Shown here one piece after another: positions 44,684 through 52,598 of a DNA stretch of 64,000 nucleotides. Position numbers and translations under genes: made by a program. The first letter of the stretch is position 1. Each line of letters starts with the position of its first letter. The notes under the pieces were generated by a model. That model was not told the DNA's origin. It worked only from the letters and a program-made list of their open reading frames with translations, and did no database searches. The stretch is from Pannonibacter indicus (GTDB lineage Bacteria; Pseudomonadota; Alphaproteobacteria; Rhizobiales; Stappiaceae): assembly GCF_001418225.1 (NCBI RefSeq), contig NZ_LIPT01000007.1:142633-206632 (forward strand), read 5' to 3'.

Positions 44684-45622
44684 ATGACGCTGACCGAAAT
44701 TCCCGGCAATCCGATCCCTGATGGCGCGGTGGCCGGCTTCATTGAAACGCCGGATCGCGTCAGGCTGCGCTATGCCCGCTTTCCCGCAACGCCGGGCCGG
44801 CTCAAGGGCACAGTGACACTGCTGCAGGGGCGGGCGGAGTTCATCGAGAAATATTTCGAGGTCATCAGGGAACTGCAGGAGCGCGGCTTCCATGTGGTGG
44901 CTTTCGACTGGCGTGGGCAGGGCGGTTCGGGCAGCCATCCCGGCTCGTTGAAGCGCGGCAATGTCAGCAGCTTTTCCCGTTACCGTATCGATCTCGAGAC
45001 TGTAGTGAGGCAGATTTCGCTCGCCGACTGTCCGGGACCGCATTATGTACTGGCCCATTCCACGGGCGGTGCGGTGTTCCTCTCGGCGACGGAGCGCCTG
45101 CGCACGCAGATTTCCCGGGCCGTGCTTTCGGCACCTTTCACAGGATTGAGTGATTTTGGCCGCAAGGAACGGATGATCTTCCGGCTGGCGCGGCTTCTGG
45201 CCATGCTGGGCCTAACCCTTGCACCTGTGCCGGGGCAGGGAAACGGCAAGGCCGAATCCTTCGAGACCAACCGTCAAACGAGCGACCGGCGGCGTTTTGA
45301 GCGCATGGTGGAAATCGGCAAGGCCAATCCCGCTCTCGAAATCGGGCCGCCCACCATTGGCTGGCTGGCGGCCGCCGTGCGCTGCCTGATGTCGTTCCGC
45401 GAATTGCGGTTTGGCCCGTCCGTGGCCGTGCCGGTGCTGATGATCACTGCCGGACGGGACCGGATCGTCTCAAGCCGGGCAACGGAAGAGCTGTCCACCC
45501 GCATCCGTGCCGCCGGCTTCATCGAGATTCCCGGGGCCGAGCACGAGCTGCTGATGGAGCAGGACGTCTATAGGGACCAGTTCTGGGCTGCCTTCGACGC
45601 CTTCATCCCCGGCGAGGAATGA
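44684..45622 (+). CDS. Alpha/beta hydrolase (serine aminopeptidase S33 / PldB-like)
   Basis: Hydrolase of 312 residues; ATG at 44684 (MTLTEIPGNPIPDGAVAG) with GAGG upstream. The fold motifs are GTVTLLQGRAEFIEKYFEVI, VVAFDWRGQGGSGSHPGSLK, the nucleophile elbow YVLAHSTGGAVFLSATERL, the acid in ITAGRDRIVSS and the catalytic His in IPGAEHELLMEQDVYRDQFW. This matches monoglyceride or lysophospholipase-type members (PldB). The substrate is not determined. Confidence 0.88.
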   Translation: MTLTEIPGNPIPDGAVAGFIETPDRVRLRYARFPATPGRLKGTVTLLQGRAEFIEKYFEVIRELQERGFHVVAFDWRGQGGSGSHPGSLKRGNVSSFSRYRIDLETVVRQISLADCPGPHYVLAHSTGGAVFLSATERLRTQISRAVLSAPFTGLSDFGRKERMIFRLARLLAMLGLTLAPVPGQGNGKAESFETNRQTSDRRRFERMVEIGKANPALEIGPPTIGWLAAAVRCLMSFRELRFGPSVAVPVLMITAGRDRIVSSRATEELSTRIRAAGFIEIPGAEHELLMEQDVYRDQFWAAFDAFIPGEE

Positions 45623-45640
45623 AGACGCCTGAGAGAAGGC

Positions 45641-46435
45641 TCAGGTCTGCGGCACATCCATAAGCTGCTTCAGCACGATTTCATGCAGGCGCGGATCGCC
45701 GCTGGCAACAATCCGTCCGCCATTGACCGGTGAGCCGCCGCTCCATGTGGTGACAACGCCGCCCGCCCCTTCGATGATGGGGGCAAGAGCCACGATGTCA
45801 TAGGCCTGCAGACCGGCCTCGATCACTACATCGGCCATGCCTGCCGCCACCATGCAATAGGCGTAGCAATCGGTGCCATAGCGGGCGAGGCGGACCTGTT
45901 TCTCGATGCGGTCATAGGCGTCCTTCTCCACCGGCTTGAAGATGCGCGGGCTGGTGGTGAAGAGCACCGCGCCGGCAAGGCTGGCGCAGGCGCGGGACTT
46001 CAGCTGCCGTGTGCCCAGCGGGCCGCGGTACCAGGCGGACTTCGTGTCGCCGGCATAGGCCTCGTTCACATAGGGCTGCACCATCATGCCAAGGCTCGGC
46101 CTGCCGTTGGTCGTCAGGCCGATCAGCGTGCCCCAGGTGGGCAGGCCGGTGATGAAGGATCGGGTGCCGTCGATCGGGTCCAGCACCCAGACATGCTCCG
46201 CATCCGTGCGCTCGCTGCCGAATTCCTCGCCCAGAATGCCGTGCTCCGGGTGCCGGGCGTTGATCAGGGCGCGCATCGCCTCTTCGCCGCCGCGGTCGGC
46301 CACCGTCACCGGATCGAAGCCGCCGCTGAGCTTGTTTTCCACCCCGTGGCTGGTGCGGAAATGCGGGAGAATCGCGGCGCTGGACGCTTTGGCCAGGTCT
46401 TCGAGGAAGGGATAGAAGTCATGTGATAACTGCAT
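45641..46435 (-). CDS. hisN: Histidinol-phosphatase, inositol monophosphatase family
   Basis: Mg-dependent phosphatase of 264 residues, ATG at 46435. Motifs are GILGEEFGSER, the metal site WVLDPIDGTRSFITGLPTWG and EAGLQAYDIVALAPIIEGAG. These favour HisN, the histidine-pathway phosphatase of alphaproteobacteria, over SuhB inositol phosphatase, though many databases name such genes suhB. A small RNA gene lies divergently upstream. Confidence 0.88.
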   Translation of the reverse strand: MQLSHDFYPFLEDLAKASSAAILPHFRTSHGVENKLSGGFDPVTVADRGGEEAMRALINARHPEHGILGEEFGSERTDAEHVWVLDPIDGTRSFITGLPTWGTLIGLTTNGRPSLGMMVQPYVNEAYAGDTKSAWYRGPLGTRQLKSRACASLAGAVLFTTSPRIFKPVEKDAYDRIEKQVRLARYGTDCYAYCMVAAGMADVVIEAGLQAYDIVALAPIIEGAGGVVTTWSGGSPVNGGRIVASGDPRLHEIVLKQLMDVPQT

Positions 46436-46649
46436 GTCTGGTGCGCCTTCCTTGCATGTCTTGCCGTTTGAGGCTCATTCTGCCGCGCAACATACGGATT
46501 TTCGCGGAGACTTCCATTTATTTCAGCCACTTAATAAATGCTGCAGTGCCCGCAGTTTTAGCCTCCGCCACGCCATGCCGTCAAAGGGAACCGCTTGGAA
46601 AGGTGCGGAACCTCTTGACGTTTGTGCGCTGCAATGCGACCTTATTGCA

Positions 46650-46740
46650 GCGCGATACGACGCGTTGCGTTGTAGCGCCGCCCTCCTTGGGCGTTTCCTC
46701 CCTAGACTCGGGCCGCCTCTTTTGAGTGCGGCCCTTTTTT
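46650..46740 (+). ncRNA. mmgR: Candidate small RNA of the suhB/MmgR (alpha-r8) type
   Basis: Structured, non-coding segment divergent from hisN. GCGC and TACGACG pair with CGTTGTA and GCGC at 46650-46677 to form a 5' stem-loop. A C/T-rich single-stranded stretch follows, with CCCTCC and CCTCCCTAGACTCGGG, then GGGCCGC (46710-46716) pairs with GCGGCCC (46728-46734) and runs into six T (Rho-independent terminator). The layout, CUCCCU-type loops and position beside an inositol-monophosphatase-family gene match my memory of the alphaproteobacterial suhB/MmgR family, Hfq-dependent in Sinorhizobium. A TTGACG at 46615 could be a -35 box; the -10 is unclear. The 5' end is estimated. Confidence 0.68.
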
Positions 46741-46775
46741 CTGGGGCGCGCCAGCCTGCGCTGTCTTGAGGTGCG

Positions 46776-47678
46776 TTACTCGGCGGCGATGGACCAGGCG
46801 GAAAAGGCACTGTCGGGCATGGCGGTCAGCTCCCGCACAAAGTCCATGAGATCGGCCGCGACGCGGACGAAATCCGCGCCCCGCTCATGGGTTTCCTCAT
46901 CCATATAAAGGCCCCGGTTGATTTCCACCTGCAGGGCATGCAGCCCCTTGGCCGGGCGGCCGTAATGCTCGGTGATGAAGCCGCCTGCATAGGGTTTGTT
47001 GCGGCTGACCGTGTAGCCTTTGGAGCGGAGCAGATCCGCCGCCATGTCCGTCAGCTCGATGGGGCAGGAAGTGCCATAGCGGTCACCCAGAATGAAATCC
47101 GGCCGGATGCCCGAAGTCTGGCACCTCACAGTGGAGGGCATCGAGTGGCAGTCAATCAGCACCGCGTAGCCGAAAGCCACATGGGTCTGGGCCAGAAGGC
47201 GGCGCAAGGTGGAGTGATAGGGTTTGTAGATGGCCTCGATGCGGGCCATGCCTTCTTCCACCGTCAGGCGGCGGGCATAGATTTCCTGGGTTTCACTGAC
47301 CACACGGGCGATCGTGCCAAGACCGCCAGCCACCCGCAGGGAGCGCACATTGGCATAGGAGGGCAGGCGCCCCTCGAACATCTTCGGATCGAGTTCATAG
47401 GGCTCCCGGTTCACATCCAGATAGGCGCGGGGAAAATGAGCGCGCAGCAATGGTGCCCCAATCGGCACCACGCCGGCGAACAGCTCGTCCACAAAGGCAT
47501 CTTCAGACTTGCGGATCGTCAGCCGGTCCAGCCGGGAGGCGTCGAGAAAGCTCTGCGGGTAGCAGACACCGGAATGGGGGGAGTTGAACACGAAAGGCAG
47601 GCGCTGGTCGGCGGGCGCGAGAATCTCGAAGGCTGGTTCAAAGACGGGCTCCGCTCCGAAGCCGGTGATGATGCGCAT
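46776..47678 (-). CDS. N-formylglutamate amidohydrolase-family protein
   Basis: Zn-type amidohydrolase family (HutG2-like), 300 residues. ATG at 47678 (MRIITGFGAEPVFEPAFEIL) is preferred over a TTG at 47708. Motifs are LPFVFNSPHSGVCYPQSFLD, YLDVNREPYELDPKMFEGRL, VLIDCHSMPSTVRC, FILGDRYGTSC, YAGGFITEHYGRP and LQVEINRGLYMDE. It may release glutamate from N-formylglutamate in histidine breakdown, but no hut genes are near and related proteins have other amide substrates. It diverges from cpdR. Confidence 0.87.
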   Translation of the reverse strand: MRIITGFGAEPVFEPAFEILAPADQRLPFVFNSPHSGVCYPQSFLDASRLDRLTIRKSEDAFVDELFAGVVPIGAPLLRAHFPRAYLDVNREPYELDPKMFEGRLPSYANVRSLRVAGGLGTIARVVSETQEIYARRLTVEEGMARIEAIYKPYHSTLRRLLAQTHVAFGYAVLIDCHSMPSTVRCQTSGIRPDFILGDRYGTSCPIELTDMAADLLRSKGYTVSRNKPYAGGFITEHYGRPAKGLHALQVEINRGLYMDEETHERGADFVRVAADLMDFVRELTAMPDSAFSAWSIAAE

Positions 47679-47900
47679 GGGGCTGACCGCTTTCCGCTCT
47701 GCCGGCAAACCTGCCCGGTCGCAAGCTTGCTGTTTCCTTATCTTGCCAAGGAATCAACAGTCCTGTCCACAAATGAGCGAAAGCGCGGTGTTCAAGCCCG
47801 CTTCACTCTATCTTTAAGGCGGATTGGAATTATAACTGGCATCGAGCACCCACCCCCGGCGGTGGTTTCCCTGAGTTTCGGAGTTTGACGGTTGTCCACC

Positions 47901-48260
47901 ATGTCGCGAATCCTTCTGGCGGAAGACGACAATGATATGCGGCGCTTTCTGGCCAAGGCGCTTGAGAACGCCGGCCATGATGTCGTGTCCTTTGATAACG
48001 GCAAGAGCGCCTATGAACGCCTGCGGGAAGAGCCTTTCGCCCTGCTGCTGACGGATATCGTCATGCCGGAGATGGACGGCATTGAGCTGGCCCGCCGCGC
48101 CACGCAGCTGGATCCTGACCTCAAGGTCATGTTCATCACCGGCTTTGCCGCCGTGGCGCTGAACCCGGATTCCAATGCGCCGAAAGATGCCAAGGTTCTG
48201 TCCAAGCCCTTCCACCTGAAGGACCTTGTGCAGGAAGTAGAACGCATGCTGGCAGCCTGA
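47901..48260 (+). CDS. cpdR: Cell-cycle response regulator CpdR
   Basis: Single-domain receiver of 119 residues that, unphosphorylated, recruits substrates to the ClpXP protease at the cell pole. ATG at 47901 (MSRILLAEDDNDMRRFLAKA). The acidic pocket is EDD, the phospho-acceptor Asp52 is in LLLTDIVMPEMDG, Thr/Ser lies in MFITGFAA and Lys in VLSKPFHLKDLV. The protein ends in Ala-Ala, as CpdR does. It has no output domain. The phosphate normally comes from the CckA-ChpT relay, not encoded here. Confidence 0.93.
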   Translation: MSRILLAEDDNDMRRFLAKALENAGHDVVSFDNGKSAYERLREEPFALLLTDIVMPEMDGIELARRATQLDPDLKVMFITGFAAVALNPDSNAPKDAKVLSKPFHLKDLVQEVERMLAA

Positions 48261-48417
48261 GGGCTGCCGGTCAGTGATGTGGGAAGGTGTCTTTCCACAG
48301 GTCAGAGCCGTCAGAAAAATTGTTTGACGGTTCTGAGATTGGGGTCTTGCACAGTCCGGCGATCCCCGTTATATCGCTGACCACCGCAGCGCTCCGGCGC
48401 TTGGTTCCGAAGATTTC

Positions 48418-48492
<75 letters not shown>

Positions 48493-48594
48493 TTATTGCA
48501 GCAGGCAAGGCGAGGGCCCGGTCAGCTGCAGGTGAGGAAAGAGGCCTCAGGCGCGATATCCGCGCCGGGGTTTTGACCAGAAGCCAAGTCCATG

Positions 48595-48620
48595 CGGGCG
48601 CCCAGGCGCCCGTTTCTTTT
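48595..48620 (+). terminator. Rho-independent terminator between tRNA-Val and rpmJ
   Basis: CGGGCGCC (48595-48602) and GGCGCCCG (48605-48612) form an 8-bp stem, followed by TTTCTTTT. It would end the tRNA transcript ahead of the L36 gene. Confidence 0.7.
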
Positions 48621-48655
48621 GAGTAGAACAGCAGGGCCCTTCCGGGGACACAACG

Positions 48656-48781
48656 ATGAAGATCAAGAACTCTCTCAAGGCGCTGATGGCCCGTCACCGG
48701 GAAAACCGCATGGTTCGCCGTAAGGGCCGCGTCTACATCATCAACAAGAAGAACCCGCGCTTCAAGGCTCGTCAGGGCTGA
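48656..48781 (+). CDS. rpmJ: 50S ribosomal protein L36, zinc-independent form
   Basis: 41-residue ribosomal protein, too short for most gene screens. ATG at 48656. Begins [18 protein letters not shown] and ends with [16 protein letters not shown], the type standard in alphaproteobacteria. It contains no cysteines, so it does not bind zinc, unlike the classical L36. Confidence 0.95.
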   Translation: MKIKNSLKALMARHRENRMVRRKGRVYIINKKNPRFKARQG

Positions 48782-48862
48782 GTTGCTGGTGCTCGCGGGA
48801 TCGTGAGCCCCTTCTTGCTTTGCAGGATTGACGGCCGCGTGCAGCAAGGTATCCTTGCCAGC

Positions 48863-49516
48863 ATGCGGTTTTTCCTGTTTGCAGCTTCCCTTTTTGCCCT
48901 TCTGCTTCAGCCATCGCTGGCGCAGGAAGTGACGCCTGGTACGCCACCGCCTTCCGCAGAGGATCTCAACACTCTGCCGCCGGAGGGCGAGGAAGATGCG
49001 TCCGGTGCTGCGATGGCGCCTGAGATCCAGGCCGGTGAGAAGCCGCTGGACAGCCTCTACCGGGACCTTGCTGCTGCAAAATCGGACCGAGACGCGGCTC
49101 CCATCGCGCGCAAGATCCAGAGGGCGCACCTTGAATCCGGCAGCGATACGGTAAATCTGCTGATGCAGCGCGCGGCCGTTGCTCTCAGGGCCGAGGATTA
49201 CGGTCTGGCCCTTGATCTCATGGATGCTGTGTTGCGCCTGAAGCCCGATTACGCCGAGGGCTGGAACCGCCGGGCGACCATCTACTATGTGCAGCGCGAG
49301 TATGGCCGTTCGCTGGCAGACATCGAGCATGTTCTCGCGCTGGAGCCCCGCCATTGGGGCGCGCTGTCCGGTCTGGCGATCATCCAGCGCCATCTGGACC
49401 AGAAGGAAAAGGCCTTGGCCACCTTCCGGAGTGTCTTGCAAATACATCCGGGACTGGAAAGCGCACGTAAAGCAATCGAAGAGCTTGAGAAGGAACTGGA
49501 CGGCGAGCCGATCTGA
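48863..49516 (+). CDS. Secreted TPR-repeat protein
   Basis: Periplasmic protein of 217 residues. ATG at 48863 gives a signal peptide (MRFFLFAASLFALLLQPSLA, then Q). After a Pro/Glu-rich linker, three TPR-like units follow: VNLLMQRAAVALRAEDYGLA, AEGWNRRATIYYVQREYGRS and HWGALSGLAIIQRHLDQKEK. It probably mediates protein contacts; the partner is unknown. It follows rpmJ and precedes a hydrolase gene. Confidence 0.86.
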   Translation: MRFFLFAASLFALLLQPSLAQEVTPGTPPPSAEDLNTLPPEGEEDASGAAMAPEIQAGEKPLDSLYRDLAAAKSDRDAAPIARKIQRAHLESGSDTVNLLMQRAAVALRAEDYGLALDLMDAVLRLKPDYAEGWNRRATIYYVQREYGRSLADIEHVLALEPRHWGALSGLAIIQRHLDQKEKALATFRSVLQIHPGLESARKAIEELEKELDGEPI

Positions 49517-49566
49517 AGCCGGGCCCGTTCCCTTGCTGCCGCACTTAGGCTCAACCGGTTGCTGGA

Positions 49567-50499
49567 GTGTCGTTGTTGCTGACTGTTGTCGCCGTTTTCC
49601 TGTTCCTCGCTCTCTATACAGAACTGCGCCGCAGACGCATCAATGCCCGTCACAAGCCGGCAGGAACCCTTGGTTTTGTTAATTGTGCACAAGTGCACTA
49701 TGTCCATTCGCGGCCCGCTGCTGTCTCTGGTGAAGTGCCCCGCCTGCTTTTCATCCATGGGGCGAGCGGAAACCTGCAGGATCTGCACCTCGCCTTTGCG
49801 CCGCATTTCAAGGACACGCACGAGATGCTGTTCGTGGACCGGCCGGGCCTTGGATTCTCCGAGCGGAACCTGCCGCCGGATGCCTCGCCGCGGGATCAGG
49901 CCCGGCGCATCGCCGCGCTCCTGAAGATGCTGGACTTCGGGCCGGCTGTTGTTATCGGCCATTCCTTCGGCGCTTCTGTGGCAGCTGCATTGGCTCTGGA
50001 GGCGCCGGAGCGGGTCAGGGGCCTCGTCTTCCTGGCGCCCGCCACCCATCCCTGGAATGGCGGCGTCGCATGGTACTACAGGCTCGCTGCGCTGCCTGTG
50101 ATCGGGGAGCTGTTCTGCCGCACGCTGGCCTTGCCTGCTGCCGAACGTCTGGCGCCTGCCTCCATGCGCAACGTTTTTGCGCCTGCAAGCGTGCCGGAGG
50201 GATATGATGCGGCGATTGGTGTGGACCTGTTGTTCCGTCCGGAGAGCTTCCGCGCCAATGCCATGGACCTGGCCGCCTTCAACCGGCACTTGGCGGAGCA
50301 GTGCCGCCACTACGGAGCCATCACCCAGCCGGCCCTTGCCATCACAGGCGATCAGGACACGGTTGTCTGGCCCAGCATTCACTCGAAGGGCCTGGAGCGC
50401 GATCTGCCCAATTGCCGTCTGATCGAACTGCCCGGCGCCGGCCACATGCCGCAGCACAGCCACACGGATGAGATCGTGGCGCTGATCCGGGGGCTTTGA
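49567..50499 (+). CDS. Membrane-anchored alpha/beta hydrolase
   Basis: Hydrolase of 310 residues with an N-terminal helix (LLLTVVAVFLFLALYTEL), GTG start at 49567 or TTG at 49573. Fold motifs are RLLFIHGASGNLQDLHLAFA (oxyanion HGASG), MLFVDRPGLGFSERNL, the nucleophile elbow VVIGHSFGASVAAALALEAP, the acid in ALAITGDQDTVVWPSIH, and His in ELPGAGHMPQHSHTDEIVAL. Resembles haloalkane dehalogenase/peroxidase-like hydrolases but the substrate is unknown. The pyk-side terminator lies just after it. Confidence 0.87.
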   Translation: MSLLLTVVAVFLFLALYTELRRRRINARHKPAGTLGFVNCAQVHYVHSRPAAVSGEVPRLLFIHGASGNLQDLHLAFAPHFKDTHEMLFVDRPGLGFSERNLPPDASPRDQARRIAALLKMLDFGPAVVIGHSFGASVAAALALEAPERVRGLVFLAPATHPWNGGVAWYYRLAALPVIGELFCRTLALPAAERLAPASMRNVFAPASVPEGYDAAIGVDLLFRPESFRANAMDLAAFNRHLAEQCRHYGAITQPALAITGDQDTVVWPSIHSKGLERDLPNCRLIELPGAGHMPQHSHTDEIVALIRGL

Positions 50500-50528
50500 G
50501 GCATGGGTGGGAAGCGTGCGGGCGCTTG

Positions 50529-50560
50529 AAAAACCCAAGCCACCCCGAGGGGTGGCTTGG
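50529..50560. terminator. Bidirectional terminator between hydrolase and pyk
   Basis: CCAAGCCACCCC (50535-50546) and GGGGTGGCTTGG (50549-50560) form a perfect 12-bp stem around GA. On the minus strand it runs into GTTTTT, ending the pyk operon. On the plus strand it is followed by CATTTAG, a weaker end for the hydrolase gene. Confidence 0.88.
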
Positions 50561-50631
50561 CATTTAGCTCCCGTTTCCGGGCGGCGAAAGAACGTTTCCG
50601 TTCCCGCTTATCATGTAAGGCTTGACTCGCC

Positions 50632-52068
50632 TCAGAGGCCGGTCTTGCCGTCGCTGCCGACGAAGGCGATGCGCAGCATGTTGGTGGAGCCAGGGGTGCC
50701 AAAGGGCACGCCGGCGGTCACGATCACGCGTTGTCCGGGCTTGGCGAAGCCTTCCTGGCTGGCGATCTTGCAGGCGCGGTTCACCATGTCGTTCTCGTCG
50801 TTCGCGTCCTCGCTGACGACGCAGTGCAGGCCCCACGCAAGGGCGAGACGGCGCGCGGTGGAGGCGACCGGCGACAGGGCAATGACCGGGGTGGAGCAGC
50901 GTTCACGCGCCGCGCGCAGGCCCGTCGCGCCCGACGAGGTGTAGCAGACGACAGCTGCAAGGTTCAGCGTTTCGGCGATCTGCCGTGCTGCTGCCGAGAT
51001 GGCATCGGCGCCGGTGGCCTCCGGCTCGGTCCGCTGCGCGTGGATGATGTTGCGGAAGTTCTGATCCGTTTCCACCTGCTGGGCGATCCGGTCCATGGTG
51101 CTGACCGCCTCGATCGGGAACTGGCCTGCAGCGGATTCGGCCGACAGCATGATGGCATCGGCGCCTTCGAACACGGCCGTGGCGACATCCGACACTTCGG
51201 CGCGGGTCGGCACCGGAGCGGTGATCATGGATTCCAGCATCTGGGTGGCGACGACCACCGGCTTGCCGGCGCGGCGGGCAGCGCGGACGATGCGCTTCTG
51301 GAGGCCAGGAACCTGCTCCAGCGGCATTTCCACGCCAAGGTCACCACGGGCAACCATCAGGGCGTCGGACAGCTCGATGATCTCGGCCAGACGGTCGATC
51401 GCCTGCGGCTTCTCGATCTTGGCGAGGATGCCGGCGCGGCCGCGCACGATCTTGCGCACTTCGGCAATGTCGTCCGGGCGCTGGATGAAGGAGAGGGCGA
51501 TCCAGTCCACGCTGGTTTCCAGCACGGCAGTCAGGTCGGCGCGGTCCTTGTCGGTGAGGGCGCTCATGCCGAGTTCCGAGTCCGGAACGCTGACGCCCTT
51601 CTTGTCTGACAGCTTTCCGCCGACTTCCACGCGGGTCATGGCGCGCGAGGGAGTGCACTCGGTGACAACGAGGCGGATCTTGCCGTCGTCGAGCAGCAGG
51701 CGGTGGCCCGGCTGAAGTGCCTTGAGGATTTCCGGATGGGGCAGGAAAACGCGGGAGACGTCGCCCGGGGTAGGGTCGGAGTCCAGCACGAAGGTGGCGC
51801 CGTCTTCCAGCATCACCGGGCCTTCGGCGAACTTGCCGACGCGCAGCTTCGGACCCTGGAGATCGGCGAGAATACCGATCGGGCGGCCGGCCTTTTCCTC
51901 GACAGCGCGGATGCGGCGCACCAGTTCGCGCATCAGATCGTGGTCAGCATGGCTCATGTTGATGCGGAACACATCCGCACCGGCCGTATGCAGCTTCTCG
52001 ATCATCTCCTGGGTGGAAGAGGCCGGTCCCAGAGTTGCAAGAATTTTAACGCGCCGATTTCGCCTCAT
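50632..52068 (-). CDS. pyk: Pyruvate kinase
   Basis: Makes pyruvate and ATP from phosphoenolpyruvate and ADP. 478 residues, ATG at 52068 overlapping the DUF1036 stop (ATGA). Motifs are KILATLGPASSTQEMIEKL, VFRINMSHADHD, ILADLQGPKLRVGKF, AKIEKPQAIDRLAEIIELSD, LMVARGDLGVEMPLEQVPGL and IMLSAESAAGQFPIEAV. Full length with C-terminal domain. The overlap with a DUF1036 gene is typical of Rhizobiales. Confidence 0.97.
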   Translation of the reverse strand: MRRNRRVKILATLGPASSTQEMIEKLHTAGADVFRINMSHADHDLMRELVRRIRAVEEKAGRPIGILADLQGPKLRVGKFAEGPVMLEDGATFVLDSDPTPGDVSRVFLPHPEILKALQPGHRLLLDDGKIRLVVTECTPSRAMTRVEVGGKLSDKKGVSVPDSELGMSALTDKDRADLTAVLETSVDWIALSFIQRPDDIAEVRKIVRGRAGILAKIEKPQAIDRLAEIIELSDALMVARGDLGVEMPLEQVPGLQKRIVRAARRAGKPVVVATQMLESMITAPVPTRAEVSDVATAVFEGADAIMLSAESAAGQFPIEAVSTMDRIAQQVETDQNFRNIIHAQRTEPEATGADAISAAARQIAETLNLAAVVCYTSSGATGLRAARERCSTPVIALSPVASTARRLALAWGLHCVVSEDANDENDMVNRACKIASQEGFAKPGQRVIVTAGVPFGTPGSTNMLRIAFVGSDGKTGL

Positions 52069-52526
52069 TGTGCACCCGTTCCCTGTTGTACCGGCTCAGT
52101 CAGCTGAACCGTCCAATTGCTCTGCTCGCCTGTGTCGATTTCGAAAAATCCAGTACGCTCGTAGCCGCGCGCCACACAGTCTTCAATTCCGCGAATCGTG
52201 AACTCTTTTTCGCGCGTACACATGTACGCCCGGCCGCCCCATTCGCCAAACTGATCGTAATCGACGGCATAAATGTAATAGTAGCGTGACACAAGTGCCC
52301 CCGGCACAAGCGTTTCACAGCTGTTGGCTGTCAGGTTCCACCAGCCTTCGGTGACCCAGTCAGTCTTGTCCTTGTATCCGATGGCAACGCCAACGTTGCT
52401 TTCGGTCTTGTTACACAGACGCAAGTCCGCTTTTGCCGTATCGCTCAGGAGAGCAACAGCAAAAAAAACTGCAAATGCAAGAGCTGCACGCGCAAAGCCT
52501 GTGCCGGTCCATGCCGGATCTCTCAT
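52065..52526 (-). CDS. DUF1036 secreted protein
   Basis: Predicted periplasmic protein of 153 residues. ATG at 52526, AAGGA upstream. Signal peptide or anchor at residues ~12-33 (ALAFAVFFAVALLSDTAKA). The DUF1036 pattern is visible: LRLCNKTESNVGVAIGYKDK, WVTEGWWNLTANSCETLV, YYYIYAVDYDQFGEWGG and MCTREKEFTIRGIEDCVARG, with paired cysteines. Function unknown. It overlaps pyk by 4 nt and is read first. Confidence 0.9.
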   Translation of the reverse strand: MRDPAWTGTGFARAALAFAVFFAVALLSDTAKADLRLCNKTESNVGVAIGYKDKTDWVTEGWWNLTANSCETLVPGALVSRYYYIYAVDYDQFGEWGGRAYMCTREKEFTIRGIEDCVARGYERTGFFEIDTGEQSNWTVQLTEPVQQGTGAQ

Positions 52527-52598
52527 GCCCTGCGTTCCTTGTCCGTGATCATTAAACCGATTTAATCCGATAATTTGTGAGAACTTTTGCGGCCCGGG

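Noticed and set aside
46434..46769. Short plus-strand open frame overlapping the small RNA
   Set aside because: No ribosome site, no similarity, and the segment has stem-loops and a terminator consistent with a non-coding RNA.
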